From Hoeflea sp. YIM 152468 (GTDB lineage Bacteria > Pseudomonadota > Alphaproteobacteria > Rhizobiales > Rhizobiaceae), in assembly GCF_029210485.1 (NCBI RefSeq), contig NZ_JARGET010000011.1:62001-126000 (forward strand): a stretch of DNA of 64,000 nucleotides, given 5' to 3'. The notes below the pieces were generated by a model. That model saw nothing but the letters and a program-made list of their open reading frames with translations, was not told the origin of the DNA and did not search any database. Every line of letters starts with the position of its first letter. The first letter of the stretch is position 1. Both the position numbers and the translations under genes were made by a program. Positions 55,477 to 64,000 of the stretch are shown piece after piece.

Positions 55477-56392
55477 GGATATCTCACGGCGAATAAAAAT
55501 CCGACATCTTGAAGCCTTTGTTGAAGTGGCGCGTCAGAAAAGTGTGGGCCGTGCAGCGATTACCTTGTCGCTGACCCAGCCGGCGGTGACGCGGACGATT
55601 CGCGAACTTGAGCAGATCGTAGGCGCGGCGCTGATCGAACGCGACGGCCGGGGCATCAGGCTATCACATCAGGGCGAGGTTTTCCTGTCGCATGCGGGGT
55701 CCGGCCTTGCGGCGGTGCGTGGCGGCATAGCGGCCCTGACCAACGTCACCACGATGACAGGACCCCCGGTGCGCGTTGGCGCCCTGCCTACGGTGTCGGT
55801 CACTGTCATGCCGAGCGCGGTGGTCGAGTTTCTTGATTCACGGCTGAAAAGCCCGCTGCGGGTTACCACCGGTGAAAACCGCGTGCTGCTTGATCAGCTG
55901 CGCAAGGGAGATCTGGACCTGGTCATGGGGCGGATGCCCGCGCCGGAGAACATGACAAGTCTCAGATTCGAACCGCTTTACCGCGACCGGGTGGTGTTCA
56001 TCGTCTCCAGGTCCCACCCGCTTTCAGGCCAGCGGCAAGTGGCTGCCGACATTCTGGCGCACCATCCGGTGCTGGTGCCTCCGGAGGGATCGATCATCCA
56101 CCCCTATGTCGAGCGGGTGATGCTGGAGCAGGGTATGGCGCGTCCCGTGCGGGCGGTCGAGACGGTGTCGGACAGTTTCGGCCGGGCGTTCCTGCGGGCT
56201 GCCGACGCGATCTGGATCATTTCCCGCGGCGTGGTGGCGGCGGAGCTCGAGTCCGGCGAATTCGTCGAACTCCCGATCGATACCGGATCGACCATGGGCG
56301 CGGTTGGTCTGATTACCCGGGATGTGGACCGCCCGCATGACGCAGCCCAGTTTTTTGCCGATATTCTCCGGCGGCGGACCGCCAGTGCCTAG
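55475..56392 (+). CDS. pcaQ: LysR-type activator of the pca operon
   Basis: A LysR regulator of 305 residues: an N-terminal helix-turn-helix (RIKIRHLEAFVEVARQKSVG.. then SLTQPAVTRTIRELE) and a substrate-binding domain with GALPTVSVTVMPSAV. The pattern and the divergent position to pcaC identify PcaQ, whose inducer in rhizobia is carboxymuconolactone. ATG 55475 (MDISRR) fits the family N-terminus; an in-frame ATG at 55439 would add 12 residues. Confidence 0.9.
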   Translation: MDISRRIKIRHLEAFVEVARQKSVGRAAITLSLTQPAVTRTIRELEQIVGAALIERDGRGIRLSHQGEVFLSHAGSGLAAVRGGIAALTNVTTMTGPPVRVGALPTVSVTVMPSAVVEFLDSRLKSPLRVTTGENRVLLDQLRKGDLDLVMGRMPAPENMTSLRFEPLYRDRVVFIVSRSHPLSGQRQVAADILAHHPVLVPPEGSIIHPYVERVMLEQGMARPVRAVETVSDSFGRAFLRAADAIWIISRGVVAAELESGEFVELPIDTGSTMGAVGLITRDVDRPHDAAQFFADILRRRTASA

Positions 56393-56464
56393 AAAGGCAG
56401 GGCGGATGGTTAGGGTGCAGTCCCATCGGGGATCGTCGGGTCACTGCACAATGCGCATTGTGAT

Positions 56465-56482
56465 TTTCGTTTCTTTCGTTTT
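56465..56482 (+). promoter_or_regulatory. Candidate autoregulatory GlpR operator
   Basis: TTTCGTTTCTTTCGTTTT contains TTTCGTTT twice, as direct repeats with a 1-bp offset between units, 43 bp before the DeoR-family start codon. A close copy lies upstream of glpD (43297-43314). Confidence 0.55.
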
Positions 56483-56524
56483 AGACTGGGTGTGAACCCA
56501 ACGCAGCCTGGATGACACCTGACC

Positions 56525-57295
56525 ATGTACCTAGCACCTCGACATTCCGAGATTATCGAATTGGCCAAAACCGACGGCCGCGTTCTGGTCGAGGATCTGG
56601 CGTCGCGCTTTGAGGTGACGCCGCAGACCATTCGCAAGGATCTCAACGAGTTGTGCGAGCGGCAACTGCTGATGCGCATCCATGGCGGCGCGATCATTCC
56701 GTCTGGAACTCAGAATATGGAATATGCGCAACGCGGAAAGATTGCGGCCGAGGAGAAGCAGACCATCGGCACGGCAGCCGCGGCGCTGATCCCCGACAAC
56801 GCTTCGCTGTTCATCAACATAGGCACGACAACCGAGGCTGTCAGTCAGGCCCTGCTGCGACATGGCCGCTTGATGATCATCACCAACAACATCAACGTCG
56901 CCAACCGGATGCGGACCTATCCGCAATTCGAAGTGGTGATCGCCGGTGGTGTGGTGCGCTCATCAGATGGCGGCATAGTTGGCGAAGCCGCAGTGGACTT
57001 TATCCGGCAGTTCAAAGTCGATTATGCGGTGATCGGAACGTCTGCGATCGACCATGACGGCGCCTTGCTGGATTACGATTTCCGGGAAGTCAAAGTGGCC
57101 CAAGCGATCATCGCCAATGCCCGGCATGTCATTCTGGTCGCCGATTCGACCAAATTCGAACGCACAGCGCCGGTCCGTATCGGCCATCTCGGTCAGGTCG
57201 ACACCTTCGTGACGGAATATTGCCCGGATGAACGCATTCGTGAAATCTGCCTCGAGTCTGATGTCGAACTGATCGAGACTATGCGGATTCCCTAG
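56525..57295 (+). CDS. glpR: DeoR-family repressor, GlpR-like
   Basis: A 256-residue DeoR regulator: an N-terminal winged helix (RHSEIIELAKTDGRVLVEDLA.., VTPQTIRKDLNELCE) and a sugar-phosphate-binding DeoRC domain (NIGTTTEAVSQAL, IVGEAAVDFIRQFKVDYAVIG). The stretch GTSAIDHDGALLDYDFREVKVAQAI is close to the same region of E. coli GlpR. The likely inducer is glycerol 3-phosphate and the likely target glpDK, ~12 kb away; a shared repeat upstream of both supports this. Confidence 0.82.
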   Translation: MYLAPRHSEIIELAKTDGRVLVEDLASRFEVTPQTIRKDLNELCERQLLMRIHGGAIIPSGTQNMEYAQRGKIAAEEKQTIGTAAAALIPDNASLFINIGTTTEAVSQALLRHGRLMIITNNINVANRMRTYPQFEVVIAGGVVRSSDGGIVGEAAVDFIRQFKVDYAVIGTSAIDHDGALLDYDFREVKVAQAIIANARHVILVADSTKFERTAPVRIGHLGQVDTFVTEYCPDERIREICLESDVELIETMRIP

Positions 57296-57301
57296 GGGGC
57301 G

Positions 57302-58099
57302 TCAGCCGAGTTTGCGCGCTTTTGCGACGGCGGCGTCGAGCCCTTCGGCGATGGCATCTGCGATGGACGAATTCTTCATCACCAGAAGCCCTGCCGCGGT
57401 CGTGCCTGCATAATCAATCATCTCCTGAACCTGGTCTGATGGCGTGGCATTGCTGTGCGCCATCACCGCGCCAGCGGACAGGAAGAGCTGGCGCACAGCG
57501 CGGTCGGCCATGGTTGGTGAAATCCCTGCCTTGACAGCGTAATCAATCATGCACTCGGCATAGAATGCGACGAATCCGGGAACCGGTCCCGTCAGGGCGG
57601 TGAAGTGATCCAGGTGCGTCTCGTCTTCGATCTCGTCAGTCGAACCACAAGCCTGGAAAATCTCGGTCACGCGTGCACGGTCTGCGGAATCGATCTTGGG
57701 CGAGGCAATCCATGGACTGTAGGCCAGGCCGATTGCCGCAGCGGGACTGCTCATCGCCCGGACGACGCGATCAGAGCCGGTCAATTCCTCAACTATGTTG
57801 AGGGGAATCCCCGCCATCACCGAGACCACCAGGCGGCCCGGAACATGAATGGAGATTTCCGGGGCCAATGCGGGCGGAACACACAGAATGATCACCTCGC
57901 AGGCAGCGCCCAATTCGGTGTTGTCACGAGTTACCTTCATTTCGGGGTATTGCTCGAATCCGGCCCTGCTGCCGCTTCGGCTTGAAATCCAGAAATCGGA
58001 GGCCGGAACAATCTTGCGATCCAGCAAGGTGCGGGACATGGCGCCACCCAGCATTCCCGAGCCACCGATTATTCCAATTGAGCGCGCACTGGCCACCAT
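57302..58099 (-). CDS. Pyrroline-5-carboxylate reductase-like protein
   Basis: A ProC-family protein of 265 residues. It has the NAD(P) site IGIIGGSGMLGGAMSRTLL, VIILCVPPALAPEI, VSVMAGIPLNIVEE and the C-terminal SNATPSDQVQEMIDYAGTTAAGLLVM, which matches the ProC end (..P..LRD.V.SPGGTT..G). The central part differs from housekeeping ProC, so it may act on another imine. It converges on glpR with 6 bp between stops. Confidence 0.82.
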   Translation of the reverse strand: MVASARSIGIIGGSGMLGGAMSRTLLDRKIVPASDFWISSRSGSRAGFEQYPEMKVTRDNTELGAACEVIILCVPPALAPEISIHVPGRLVVSVMAGIPLNIVEELTGSDRVVRAMSSPAAAIGLAYSPWIASPKIDSADRARVTEIFQACGSTDEIEDETHLDHFTALTGPVPGFVAFYAECMIDYAVKAGISPTMADRAVRQLFLSAGAVMAHSNATPSDQVQEMIDYAGTTAAGLLVMKNSSIADAIAEGLDAAVAKARKLG

Positions 58100-58549
58100 T
58101 CAACTCCTCGAGATAGTAAGCACATGACTTGATGTCCGATCCCCCCGCTGTTTTCGCAGGTTCGAAATTGCCTTTGTCGTGTTGCCTGGGTCGCAGAGCT
58201 TCAAGGTGTGGCGGCCGTCAAGTTCAAGTGCATGAATAAAAACCAATAACTGGATCAAATACCGGCGGCCTGCGCGATTCCTATACAGGTGTCAGCCTGA
58301 TTGTGGCCGAACTTATTGCAAAGAGTATATCTGTTGCTGCAATGCAACCGACCCAAGCTGGTTTATACTCGAAAGCATGAATTGCGGTCGTGGTACTTTT
58401 TTGGCCCAGGTGTTGCCTCTATATAGCCCGGGACGGAAATCCCAGCTAGACATCCGATCGTGCTCGTGCGGTCACTGGCGTGCACGGGTTTCGAGGTTGC
58501 CCGTTTGGGTCGGGATTCAGGTAAAAACATTATTGAGAGCAGATTGATT
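58100..58549. other. Intergenic stretch between P5CR-like gene and RND operon
   Basis: About 450 bp between divergent genes. ATTGCA (58315-58320) and TGCAAT (58338-58343) form a short inverted repeat with a 17-bp spacer that could be an operator, but it is weak evidence. I see no gene or terminator. Confidence 0.4.
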
Positions 58550-59698
58550 ATGGCCATGCCAAGGTTTCATACCGTTGCCGCGTTTGTAGTGCTGGCTGTC
58601 TCCGCCGCCTGGGTGCTGACGGGTGAGTTCTCGTCAATTGGCAGTGCGGCTCCCGATGAAGCGGACCAGGCCCCGAAGACAGAGCAGGCGACGACGGAAG
58701 AGCCGCAGAAGATCTTGCGTACCGTTGCGGTGATCGAGCCGCCCTTCATCCAGCACAACCGCATCATCCGCGTATCAGGCGTCACCGCGCCGGACAAACG
58801 CACCACGCTTGCCACGAGAAGTGCGGGAATACTGGGTGAGCTGAAAGTCGAAAAAGGCGACCAGGTGCAGACCGGAGATGTGGTTCTGGTGCTTGATGGC
58901 GCCGAAAAACAATCGATGGTGGAGACCGCCGAAGCCTTGCTGGTTCAGCGCAGGAAGGAAGCCGAAAACGTCGAAAGGCTGGCCAAGACCGGCATTGTGC
59001 CGACAACTCAGATCGACACCGCCCGCTCGGCTCTGGCATCGGCCCGCTCGCAGCTGGAAGCCGCACAGGCCGATATCGACAGGCTGACGGTGGTCGCACC
59101 CTTTTCCGGAACTATCGACCAGGTGATGGTCGAAGAGGGCAGCTGGCTGCCCTCAGGCGAACCGGCTGCCGTGCTCCTGCAGCTTGATCCGGTTGTGGCG
59201 CTGGGCGAAGTCAGCGAGCGCGAAATCTCCCATGTCACCGTCGGGCGCGAAGCCGACGTCCGGTTGATCAGCGGGGAAATTGTCTCCGGCAGAGTTCGCC
59301 ACGTCAGCCTGGAAGCCACGCCAGGGACCCGGACCTTCCCGATCGAGGTGGCGATCACCAATCCCGACAACAAGGTGCCGGCGGGCATGACGGCCGAAAT
59401 CATGATCAAGGCGGAAGCCGTGATGGCCGTCAAGCTGCCGCGCTCGGTGGTGACGCTCGACAGCGCCGGCAATCTCGGGCTGCGTATCCTCAACGCCGAC
59501 AATACGGTCGGATTCGTGCCGATTGACCTGATCGATGATTCGCCTGAAGGACTGGTGTTGAGCGGCGTTCCCCTGGACGCCAAGATCATCGTCGCCGGCC
59601 AGGATCTGGTCAGTGAAGGTGAAACCGTCAATGCAGTTCCGGCCAATGCGGATCTGGTGGCCGGAGCCAGCGCTGAAAGCCTGGAGCCGCTGCGATGA
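58550..59698 (+). CDS. RND efflux periplasmic adaptor (membrane fusion protein)
   Basis: A 382-residue HlyD/AcrA-type adaptor with an N-terminal membrane anchor or signal (FHTVAAFVVLAVSAAWVL). The barrel-sandwich halves GILGELKVEKGDQVQTGDVVLVLD and APFSGTIDQVMVEEGSWL flank a short helical hairpin (about residues 125-185). It should link the RND pump behind it to an outer-membrane channel. An alternative ATG at 58556 is two codons downstream. The stop overlaps the pump gene (ATGA). Confidence 0.9.
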   Translation: MAMPRFHTVAAFVVLAVSAAWVLTGEFSSIGSAAPDEADQAPKTEQATTEEPQKILRTVAVIEPPFIQHNRIIRVSGVTAPDKRTTLATRSAGILGELKVEKGDQVQTGDVVLVLDGAEKQSMVETAEALLVQRRKEAENVERLAKTGIVPTTQIDTARSALASARSQLEAAQADIDRLTVVAPFSGTIDQVMVEEGSWLPSGEPAAVLLQLDPVVALGEVSEREISHVTVGREADVRLISGEIVSGRVRHVSLEATPGTRTFPIEVAITNPDNKVPAGMTAEIMIKAEAVMAVKLPRSVVTLDSAGNLGLRILNADNTVGFVPIDLIDDSPEGLVLSGVPLDAKIIVAGQDLVSEGETVNAVPANADLVAGASAESLEPLR

Positions 59699-62600
59699 AT
59701 TTTGTCGATGTCGCCATCCGCAATGCGCGGCTGACACTGGCGGTGCTGCTGTTCCTGGTCGTCGCCGGATCAATGGCCTATGTGTCGATCCCCAAGGAGG
59801 CCGAGCCGGACATCCAGATCCCGATTATTTATGTCAGTCTGGGCTACGCCGGAATTTCGCCTGAGGATTCGGAACGGTTGCTGTTGCGGCCTCTGGAGAC
59901 ACGGCTGAAGAACATCACCGGCGTCAAGGAAATGCGCTCCACCGCCTATCAGGGTGGCGGCAATGTGGTGATCGAATTTAACGCCGGGGCGGATCTGGCC
60001 AAGGCGCTCGAAGATGTGCGCAACAAGGTGTCCGACGCCAAACCGGATCTGCCGCAGGGTGCCGACGAACCGACGGTGAACGAGGTCAACATCTCGGAGT
60101 TCCCGGTGCTGGTGGTGACGCTGGCGGGCGATGTGCCCGAACGCGCCCTGACACGGGCAGCGCGCGAGTTGCGCGACCGGATCGAGGACGTCGGCGGTGT
60201 GCTTGATGCCTCGTTGCAGGGCGCGCGCGAGGATCTGGTCGAAGTGATCATCGACCCGGTAAAGCTGTCATCCTATGGCATGCAGCTCGATCAGTTGATT
60301 GCGGGGGTCAATGCCTCCAACTCGGTTGTGGCGGCCGGTGCGCTCGAGGGGGAGGAGGGCCGCTATGCGGTCAAGGTGCCGTTGCTGATCGAGACAGTGG
60401 AAGATGTTGCCAACCTGCCGATCATTGCCGGATCAAACGCGGTGGTGCGGGCGCGAGACCTGGCGACCATCCGCTCGACTTTCAAGGATGCCGAAACCGT
60501 GACCCGGCTCAATGGCAAGCCGGCCATCGCCATCGAAGTGTCCAAGCGCACAGGTGCAAACCTTGTCGAGACCGTCGATGCGGTCAAGGCCGTGGCGGTC
60601 GAGTTTGAATCGCTGTTGCCGGAAGGCGCGGCCATTGGTTTCAGCCAGGACAAATCGACCTCGATCCGGCAATTGCTCAGCGATTTGCAGAATTCGGTGC
60701 TGACCGCGGTGATCCTGGTGTTCATTGTGATCCTCTATGCGCTTTCGGGCCGGGCCTCCTTGCTGATCGGGTTTGCCATTCCGGCCTCCTTCCTGATGGG
60801 CATACTGGCGCTGTCGCTGGCCGGTCTGACCGTCAACATCGTGGTGCTGTTCAGCTTGATCCTCGCTGTCGGCATGCTGGTCGATGACGCCATCATTGTC
60901 ACCGAGTTTGCCGAACGCCGGATGGCGGAGGGCATGGACCGGCGGGATGCGTTTTCGTTGGCGGCCAAACGCATGGCGGGGCCGGTGACGGCTGCGACAT
61001 TGACCCGCGTGGCGGCGTTTTCGCCGCTGTTGTTCTGGCCCGGCGTGGTTGGCGAGTTCATGAAATACATGCCGATCACGCTGATCGCGACGCTGTCGGC
61101 GTCGTTGCTGTACGCGCTGGTGTTTACGCCGACCCTTGGCGCGATGTTCGCCAAGCCGACGGTCGAGGATGGCCCCAAGCGCGACGGGCTCTACATGAAG
61201 TTTGTCGCGCGGGCTGTCCGGCATCCGTTCATCGTTGTGGCGTTCACCCTGGCTGCGCTGATTGTGGTGCCGGTGGTCTATGGCAAATACGGCAAGGGGG
61301 TCGAGTTCTTTCCCAATGTCGAACCTGACTACGGACTTTTGTACGTGCATGCCCGCGGCAACCTTTCGCTGGATGAAAAGGATGCGGCTGTCCGCATGGT
61401 CGAAAAGCGGATTCTCGGCTGGCCCGGCCTGACAAGTGTTTACACCCGTGTCGGAAAGGTCGGAGGCGGCGGCAACAATGTCGCTGAAGATGTGGTCGGG
61501 GTGATCCAGTACGAATTCGTCGATTGGCGCGAACGCAAGCCGGCGGGTGCAATTCTGGATGATTTTCGCCGCGAACTCACCGGTTTCCCCGGGGTTGATA
61601 TCGAGGTGCTGGTGCCGCAAGGCGGTCCGCCGACCGGCAAGGCAATCCAGATTCAGCTGTCGGCGGCGGATCCATCCGGTCTGGCCGCGGTGGCGCGCAA
61701 GGTGGCGGCGCAACTTGAGGCGACGCCGGGTGTCATCGACGTGTCAGATGGCCTTCCGCCGCCCGGCGTGGACTGGGAGATCAAGGTCGACCGGGCGGTT
61801 GCAGCCCGCTATGGCATAGGTCCTTCGGCGGTAGGAACCGTGGTGCAACTGGTGACGACCGGTCTCAAGCTGACCGATTACCGTCCAGCAGGGGCTGATG
61901 ACGCGGTTGATATCAGGCTGAGACTGCCCCAAGACCGGCGGACGCTGTCGACCCTTGATGACCTCAGAATAGAGACCAGCCAGGGGTCGGTCCCGATTTC
62001 CAATTTTGTCACCCGCGAACCGGCGGCCAGCGTCGGAACGCTCACCCGGATTGACGGCGTGCGCACGATCACGGTTCAGGCAGGGCTGAATGAAGGGATT
62101 CAGGCAGATCCGGTGCGTCAGGGGATTGTCTCCGAGCTCGAGAAAGCCAATCTGGAAGATCTCGGCATCCGCTGGAAGCTCGCCGGCGAAGACGAGGAGC
62201 AGAAGGCCGCAGGCGAGTTCCTGAGCAAGGCGTTTGGCGCGGCGATCTTTTTGATTTTCGTCGTGCTTCTGGCCCAGTTCAACAAATTCCTGTCGGTGGC
62301 ACTGGTGCTGTCTGCGGTGGTGATGTCGACTATTGGCGTGTTCCTCGGCCTGCTGATTATGGGTCAGCCGCTGGGCGTCGTGATGACCGGCATCGGCATC
62401 ATCGCGCTGGCAGGCGTGGTGGTGAACAACAACATCGTGCTGATCGATACTTACGATCATTTGCGCCGTGAAGGCATGGACAAGCTCGAGGCCATTCTTG
62501 AAACCTGCCGCGAGCGCGCGCGCCCGGTGGTGCTGACGGCCGTAACCGCGATTCTGGGTGTGCTGCCGATTGCCTTCGGGTTCAACCTCGAGATCATGGC

Positions 62601-62838
62601 GCATGAGACCACCTATGGGGCTCCGTCGACGCAGTGGTGGATCTCGTTGTCGAGCGCCATCGTCTTCGGGCTGGCGTTTTCAACAATTCTCACGCTTGTG
62701 GTCACGCCGTCGCTGTTGATGATCGTCACGCGGTCGCACGACAGCAAGGTTGTGGCCTGGTGGCAGCGGATGAAGGCGCGGGTCGGACTTGGCCGCAAAG
62801 CGGCAGCGCCAGATGCGCGGGCTGAACCGGCGGAGTAA
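59695..62838 (+). CDS. RND-family efflux pump, inner-membrane permease
   Basis: A 1047-residue AcrB-type transporter: first membrane helix at residues 12-30, then periplasmic porter domains, a TM2-TM6 block (from about residue 340) and the repeated second half. The proton-relay acidic pair is in GMLVDDAIIVTEFAERR, and FGIxIA-like GIGIIALAGVVVNNNIVLID marks the second half. It resembles the multidrug branch; substrate unknown. No outer-membrane channel gene or regulator is next to it. Confidence 0.93.
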   Translation: MNFVDVAIRNARLTLAVLLFLVVAGSMAYVSIPKEAEPDIQIPIIYVSLGYAGISPEDSERLLLRPLETRLKNITGVKEMRSTAYQGGGNVVIEFNAGADLAKALEDVRNKVSDAKPDLPQGADEPTVNEVNISEFPVLVVTLAGDVPERALTRAARELRDRIEDVGGVLDASLQGAREDLVEVIIDPVKLSSYGMQLDQLIAGVNASNSVVAAGALEGEEGRYAVKVPLLIETVEDVANLPIIAGSNAVVRARDLATIRSTFKDAETVTRLNGKPAIAIEVSKRTGANLVETVDAVKAVAVEFESLLPEGAAIGFSQDKSTSIRQLLSDLQNSVLTAVILVFIVILYALSGRASLLIGFAIPASFLMGILALSLAGLTVNIVVLFSLILAVGMLVDDAIIVTEFAERRMAEGMDRRDAFSLAAKRMAGPVTAATLTRVAAFSPLLFWPGVVGEFMKYMPITLIATLSASLLYALVFTPTLGAMFAKPTVEDGPKRDGLYMKFVARAVRHPFIVVAFTLAALIVVPVVYGKYGKGVEFFPNVEPDYGLLYVHARGNLSLDEKDAAVRMVEKRILGWPGLTSVYTRVGKVGGGGNNVAEDVVGVIQYEFVDWRERKPAGAILDDFRRELTGFPGVDIEVLVPQGGPPTGKAIQIQLSAADPSGLAAVARKVAAQLEATPGVIDVSDGLPPPGVDWEIKVDRAVAARYGIGPSAVGTVVQLVTTGLKLTDYRPAGADDAVDIRLRLPQDRRTLSTLDDLRIETSQGSVPISNFVTREPAASVGTLTRIDGVRTITVQAGLNEGIQADPVRQGIVSELEKANLEDLGIRWKLAGEDEEQKAAGEFLSKAFGAAIFLIFVVLLAQFNKFLSVALVLSAVVMSTIGVFLGLLIMGQPLGVVMTGIGIIALAGVVVNNNIVLIDTYDHLRREGMDKLEAILETCRERARPVVLTAVTAILGVLPIAFGFNLEIMAHETTYGAPSTQWWISLSSAIVFGLAFSTILTLVVTPSLLMIVTRSHDSKVVAWWQRMKARVGLGRKAAAPDARAEPAE

Positions 62839-63002
62839 GGAAGGCCTCAGCATTCCGGCAGGCTTGAGAGGGCGTTCAGCGGGCGGCACCACTGCCAAAC
62901 CGGGTTGGCGCAACGATGAACTGACCGGTTGATGTCGGCGCCTTGACACAGGTCGAGGCATAAAGCCCTCCGGCGACCTGCTGCTGGCAAGACCGACAGG
63001 GC

Positions 63003-64000
63003 TCAGACAGGGATCACCGGCAGCGATTCCGGGGCCTGACGGGTCAGCAAGGCCGAACCGTCGGCGGTCACAACCAGATTGTCTTCGTGGACCATCATCC
63101 GTCCATCCGTCAGCTCGACCGATGGCTCAAGTGTCAACACCATGCCCGGCTGCAGCACCGTTTCATCCCGCAGCGTGATCGACGGCCACTCGGTCAGTTG
63201 CATGCCGAGGCCATGCCCCATCCGGCCAACGCCGCTGCCGCCGGGGAAATCCTTGTCAAGAACACTTTGCATCGCACGATAAAGGTCGGCGCAAGTGGCG
63301 CCCGGGCGCGCGGATTGCAGGCCGGCGCCGGTGGCTTCGAGCAACGCTGCATAGGCCTTTTCAGCCTCTGCCGGGGCATGGCCGAAGGCGAAGTTGCGGT
63401 CAAAATCGCAGAAATAGCCGTCGAAGATGGCGCCCGTGTCGAGCATCAGGATGTCGCCGGCGCCGGCGCGGCGCGGCGAGGGCGGCGAGATGATATCGGT
63501 GTATCCGCCCGGCCCGGCGCCACCGACGAGGTAATCAACATCGTCAATGCCCCGCTCCAGGCAGACGATCTTGAAGCGCCGGAAAATCTCGATCTCACTC
63601 ATGCCCGCGCTCAGCATGGCCGGCAACGCGTCGAACACATCGGAAACGATTGCGCAGGCATGGGCGATTTTCTTCACTTCGGCCGCCGACTTTACCATCC
63701 GCAGAGTCCTGATGACAGCGGTGGCATCGGTGAACTCAACGTTCGGCAAAGCCGCGCGCAGGCGGCGAAAATCGCCCAAAGGCATGCGCAAATGAGTCTC
63801 CGGTCCTTCCGGAATGCCAATGCGGGCATTGTCGCCGAGTACCTCCCGCATTGTGGCGGCCAGCAGGGAAACGCCTTCATCTTCCGGCTGCGGTGAGTCC
63901 CAACTGCGCACGTCATCAAGCCAGGTGTTGAGGAGACATTCGCGGCCGATTGCGGGTACGACCGCGACCGGCTTGCCGGTGGACGGGACCAGCAGGAACC
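63003..64000 (-). CDS. M24-family peptidase (Xaa-Pro aminopeptidase-like), N-terminal end cut by window edge
   Basis: The frame is open to the window edge, so the start lies beyond 64000; 332 residues are visible. The end of a creatinase-like N-terminal domain (FLLVPSTGKPVAVVP, then LDDVRSWDSPQPEDEG) is followed by the pita-bread catalytic domain. Metal ligands are visible: Asp in MLDTGA, Asp in FCDFDRNF, His in MGHGLGMQLTEWP, Glu in LEPSVE and Glu in VHEDN. It could be a proline dipeptidase or another creatinase-fold enzyme; the substrate is not certain. Confidence 0.9.
   Translation of the reverse strand, partial: FLLVPSTGKPVAVVPAIGRECLLNTWLDDVRSWDSPQPEDEGVSLLAATMREVLGDNARIGIPEGPETHLRMPLGDFRRLRAALPNVEFTDATAVIRTLRMVKSAAEVKKIAHACAIVSDVFDALPAMLSAGMSEIEIFRRFKIVCLERGIDDVDYLVGGAGPGGYTDIISPPSPRRAGAGDILMLDTGAIFDGYFCDFDRNFAFGHAPAEAEKAYAALLEATGAGLQSARPGATCADLYRAMQSVLDKDFPGGSGVGRMGHGLGMQLTEWPSITLRDETVLQPGMVLTLEPSVELTDGRMMVHEDNLVVTADGSALLTRQAPESLPVIPV

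Noticed and set aside
60433-61713. 426-codon minus-strand frame inside the RND pump gene
   Set aside because: Antisense of a full-length pump; low-complexity His/Arg/Gln product.

Overview
The window is chromosomal DNA of an alphaproteobacterium, most likely of the order Hyphomicrobiales (Rhizobiales; Hoeflea/Rhizobiaceae-like). Three things point there: the gene set for the very-long-chain acyl group of rhizobial lipid A (acpXL to lpxXL), a PcaQ-type LysR regulator divergent from the pca genes, and CobN-type cobalamin synthesis with CbtAB cobalt uptake. The DNA is GC-rich and densely coding, with many 4-bp ATGA/GTGA start-stop overlaps. I found no insertion sequence, phage gene, CRISPR array, rRNA or tRNA.

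Region 1 (1-24900) is mostly a large cobalamin locus. It starts inside cobQ, followed by a cobalamin riboswitch that leads into cbtB-cbtA-cobP-cobW-cobN-GNAT-cobO. Next come a degraded EamA-type gene, a small secreted protein, a TSUP permease and a TerB-domain protein. A second cobalamin block follows: a small His-rich protein, a long CbiX-type chelatase, cobH, cobL, cobI, a CbiG-CobJ fusion and cobM. Then come a YjbR-like gene, cobK and cbiD on the minus strand, and cobA-cobB-cobC-cobD on the plus strand. The locus mixes late-cobalt (aerobic) parts (CobN, CobO, CobK, CobH/I/J/L/M, CobW) with early-cobalt (anaerobic) parts (CbiX, CbiD, a full CbiG domain). CobG, CobF, CobS and CobT are not in the window.

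Region 2 (24901-36700) holds a YkuD L,D-transpeptidase, the acpXL-fabZXL-fabF2XL-fabF1XL-adhXL-lpxXL operon (minus strand), and hemN behind an FNR/FixK-type box. It also holds an orphan PAS protein and an ETF-ubiquinone oxidoreductase behind a LiuR-like palindrome.

Region 3 (36100-49000) is mixed housekeeping and accessory: an IMPACT-domain protein, AMP nucleosidase with a clear terminator, and two unannotated small membrane proteins. It continues with a DUF2147 protein behind a second LiuR-like palindrome, a Sel1-like protein, an AT-rich lipoprotein gene, a HisC-like aminotransferase, an AEC transporter, glpD-glpK, a VOC protein and a second, larger L,D-transpeptidase.

Region 4 (48532-57300) is a complete-looking protocatechuate branch (pcaC-H-G-I-J-F-B-pobA, minus strand) with divergent pcaQ, but without pcaD. 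A GlpR-like DeoR repressor follows; its upstream direct repeat resembles one upstream of glpD. Region 5 (57302-64000) has a P5C-reductase-like gene, an RND adaptor/pump pair and a partial M24 peptidase running off the window end.
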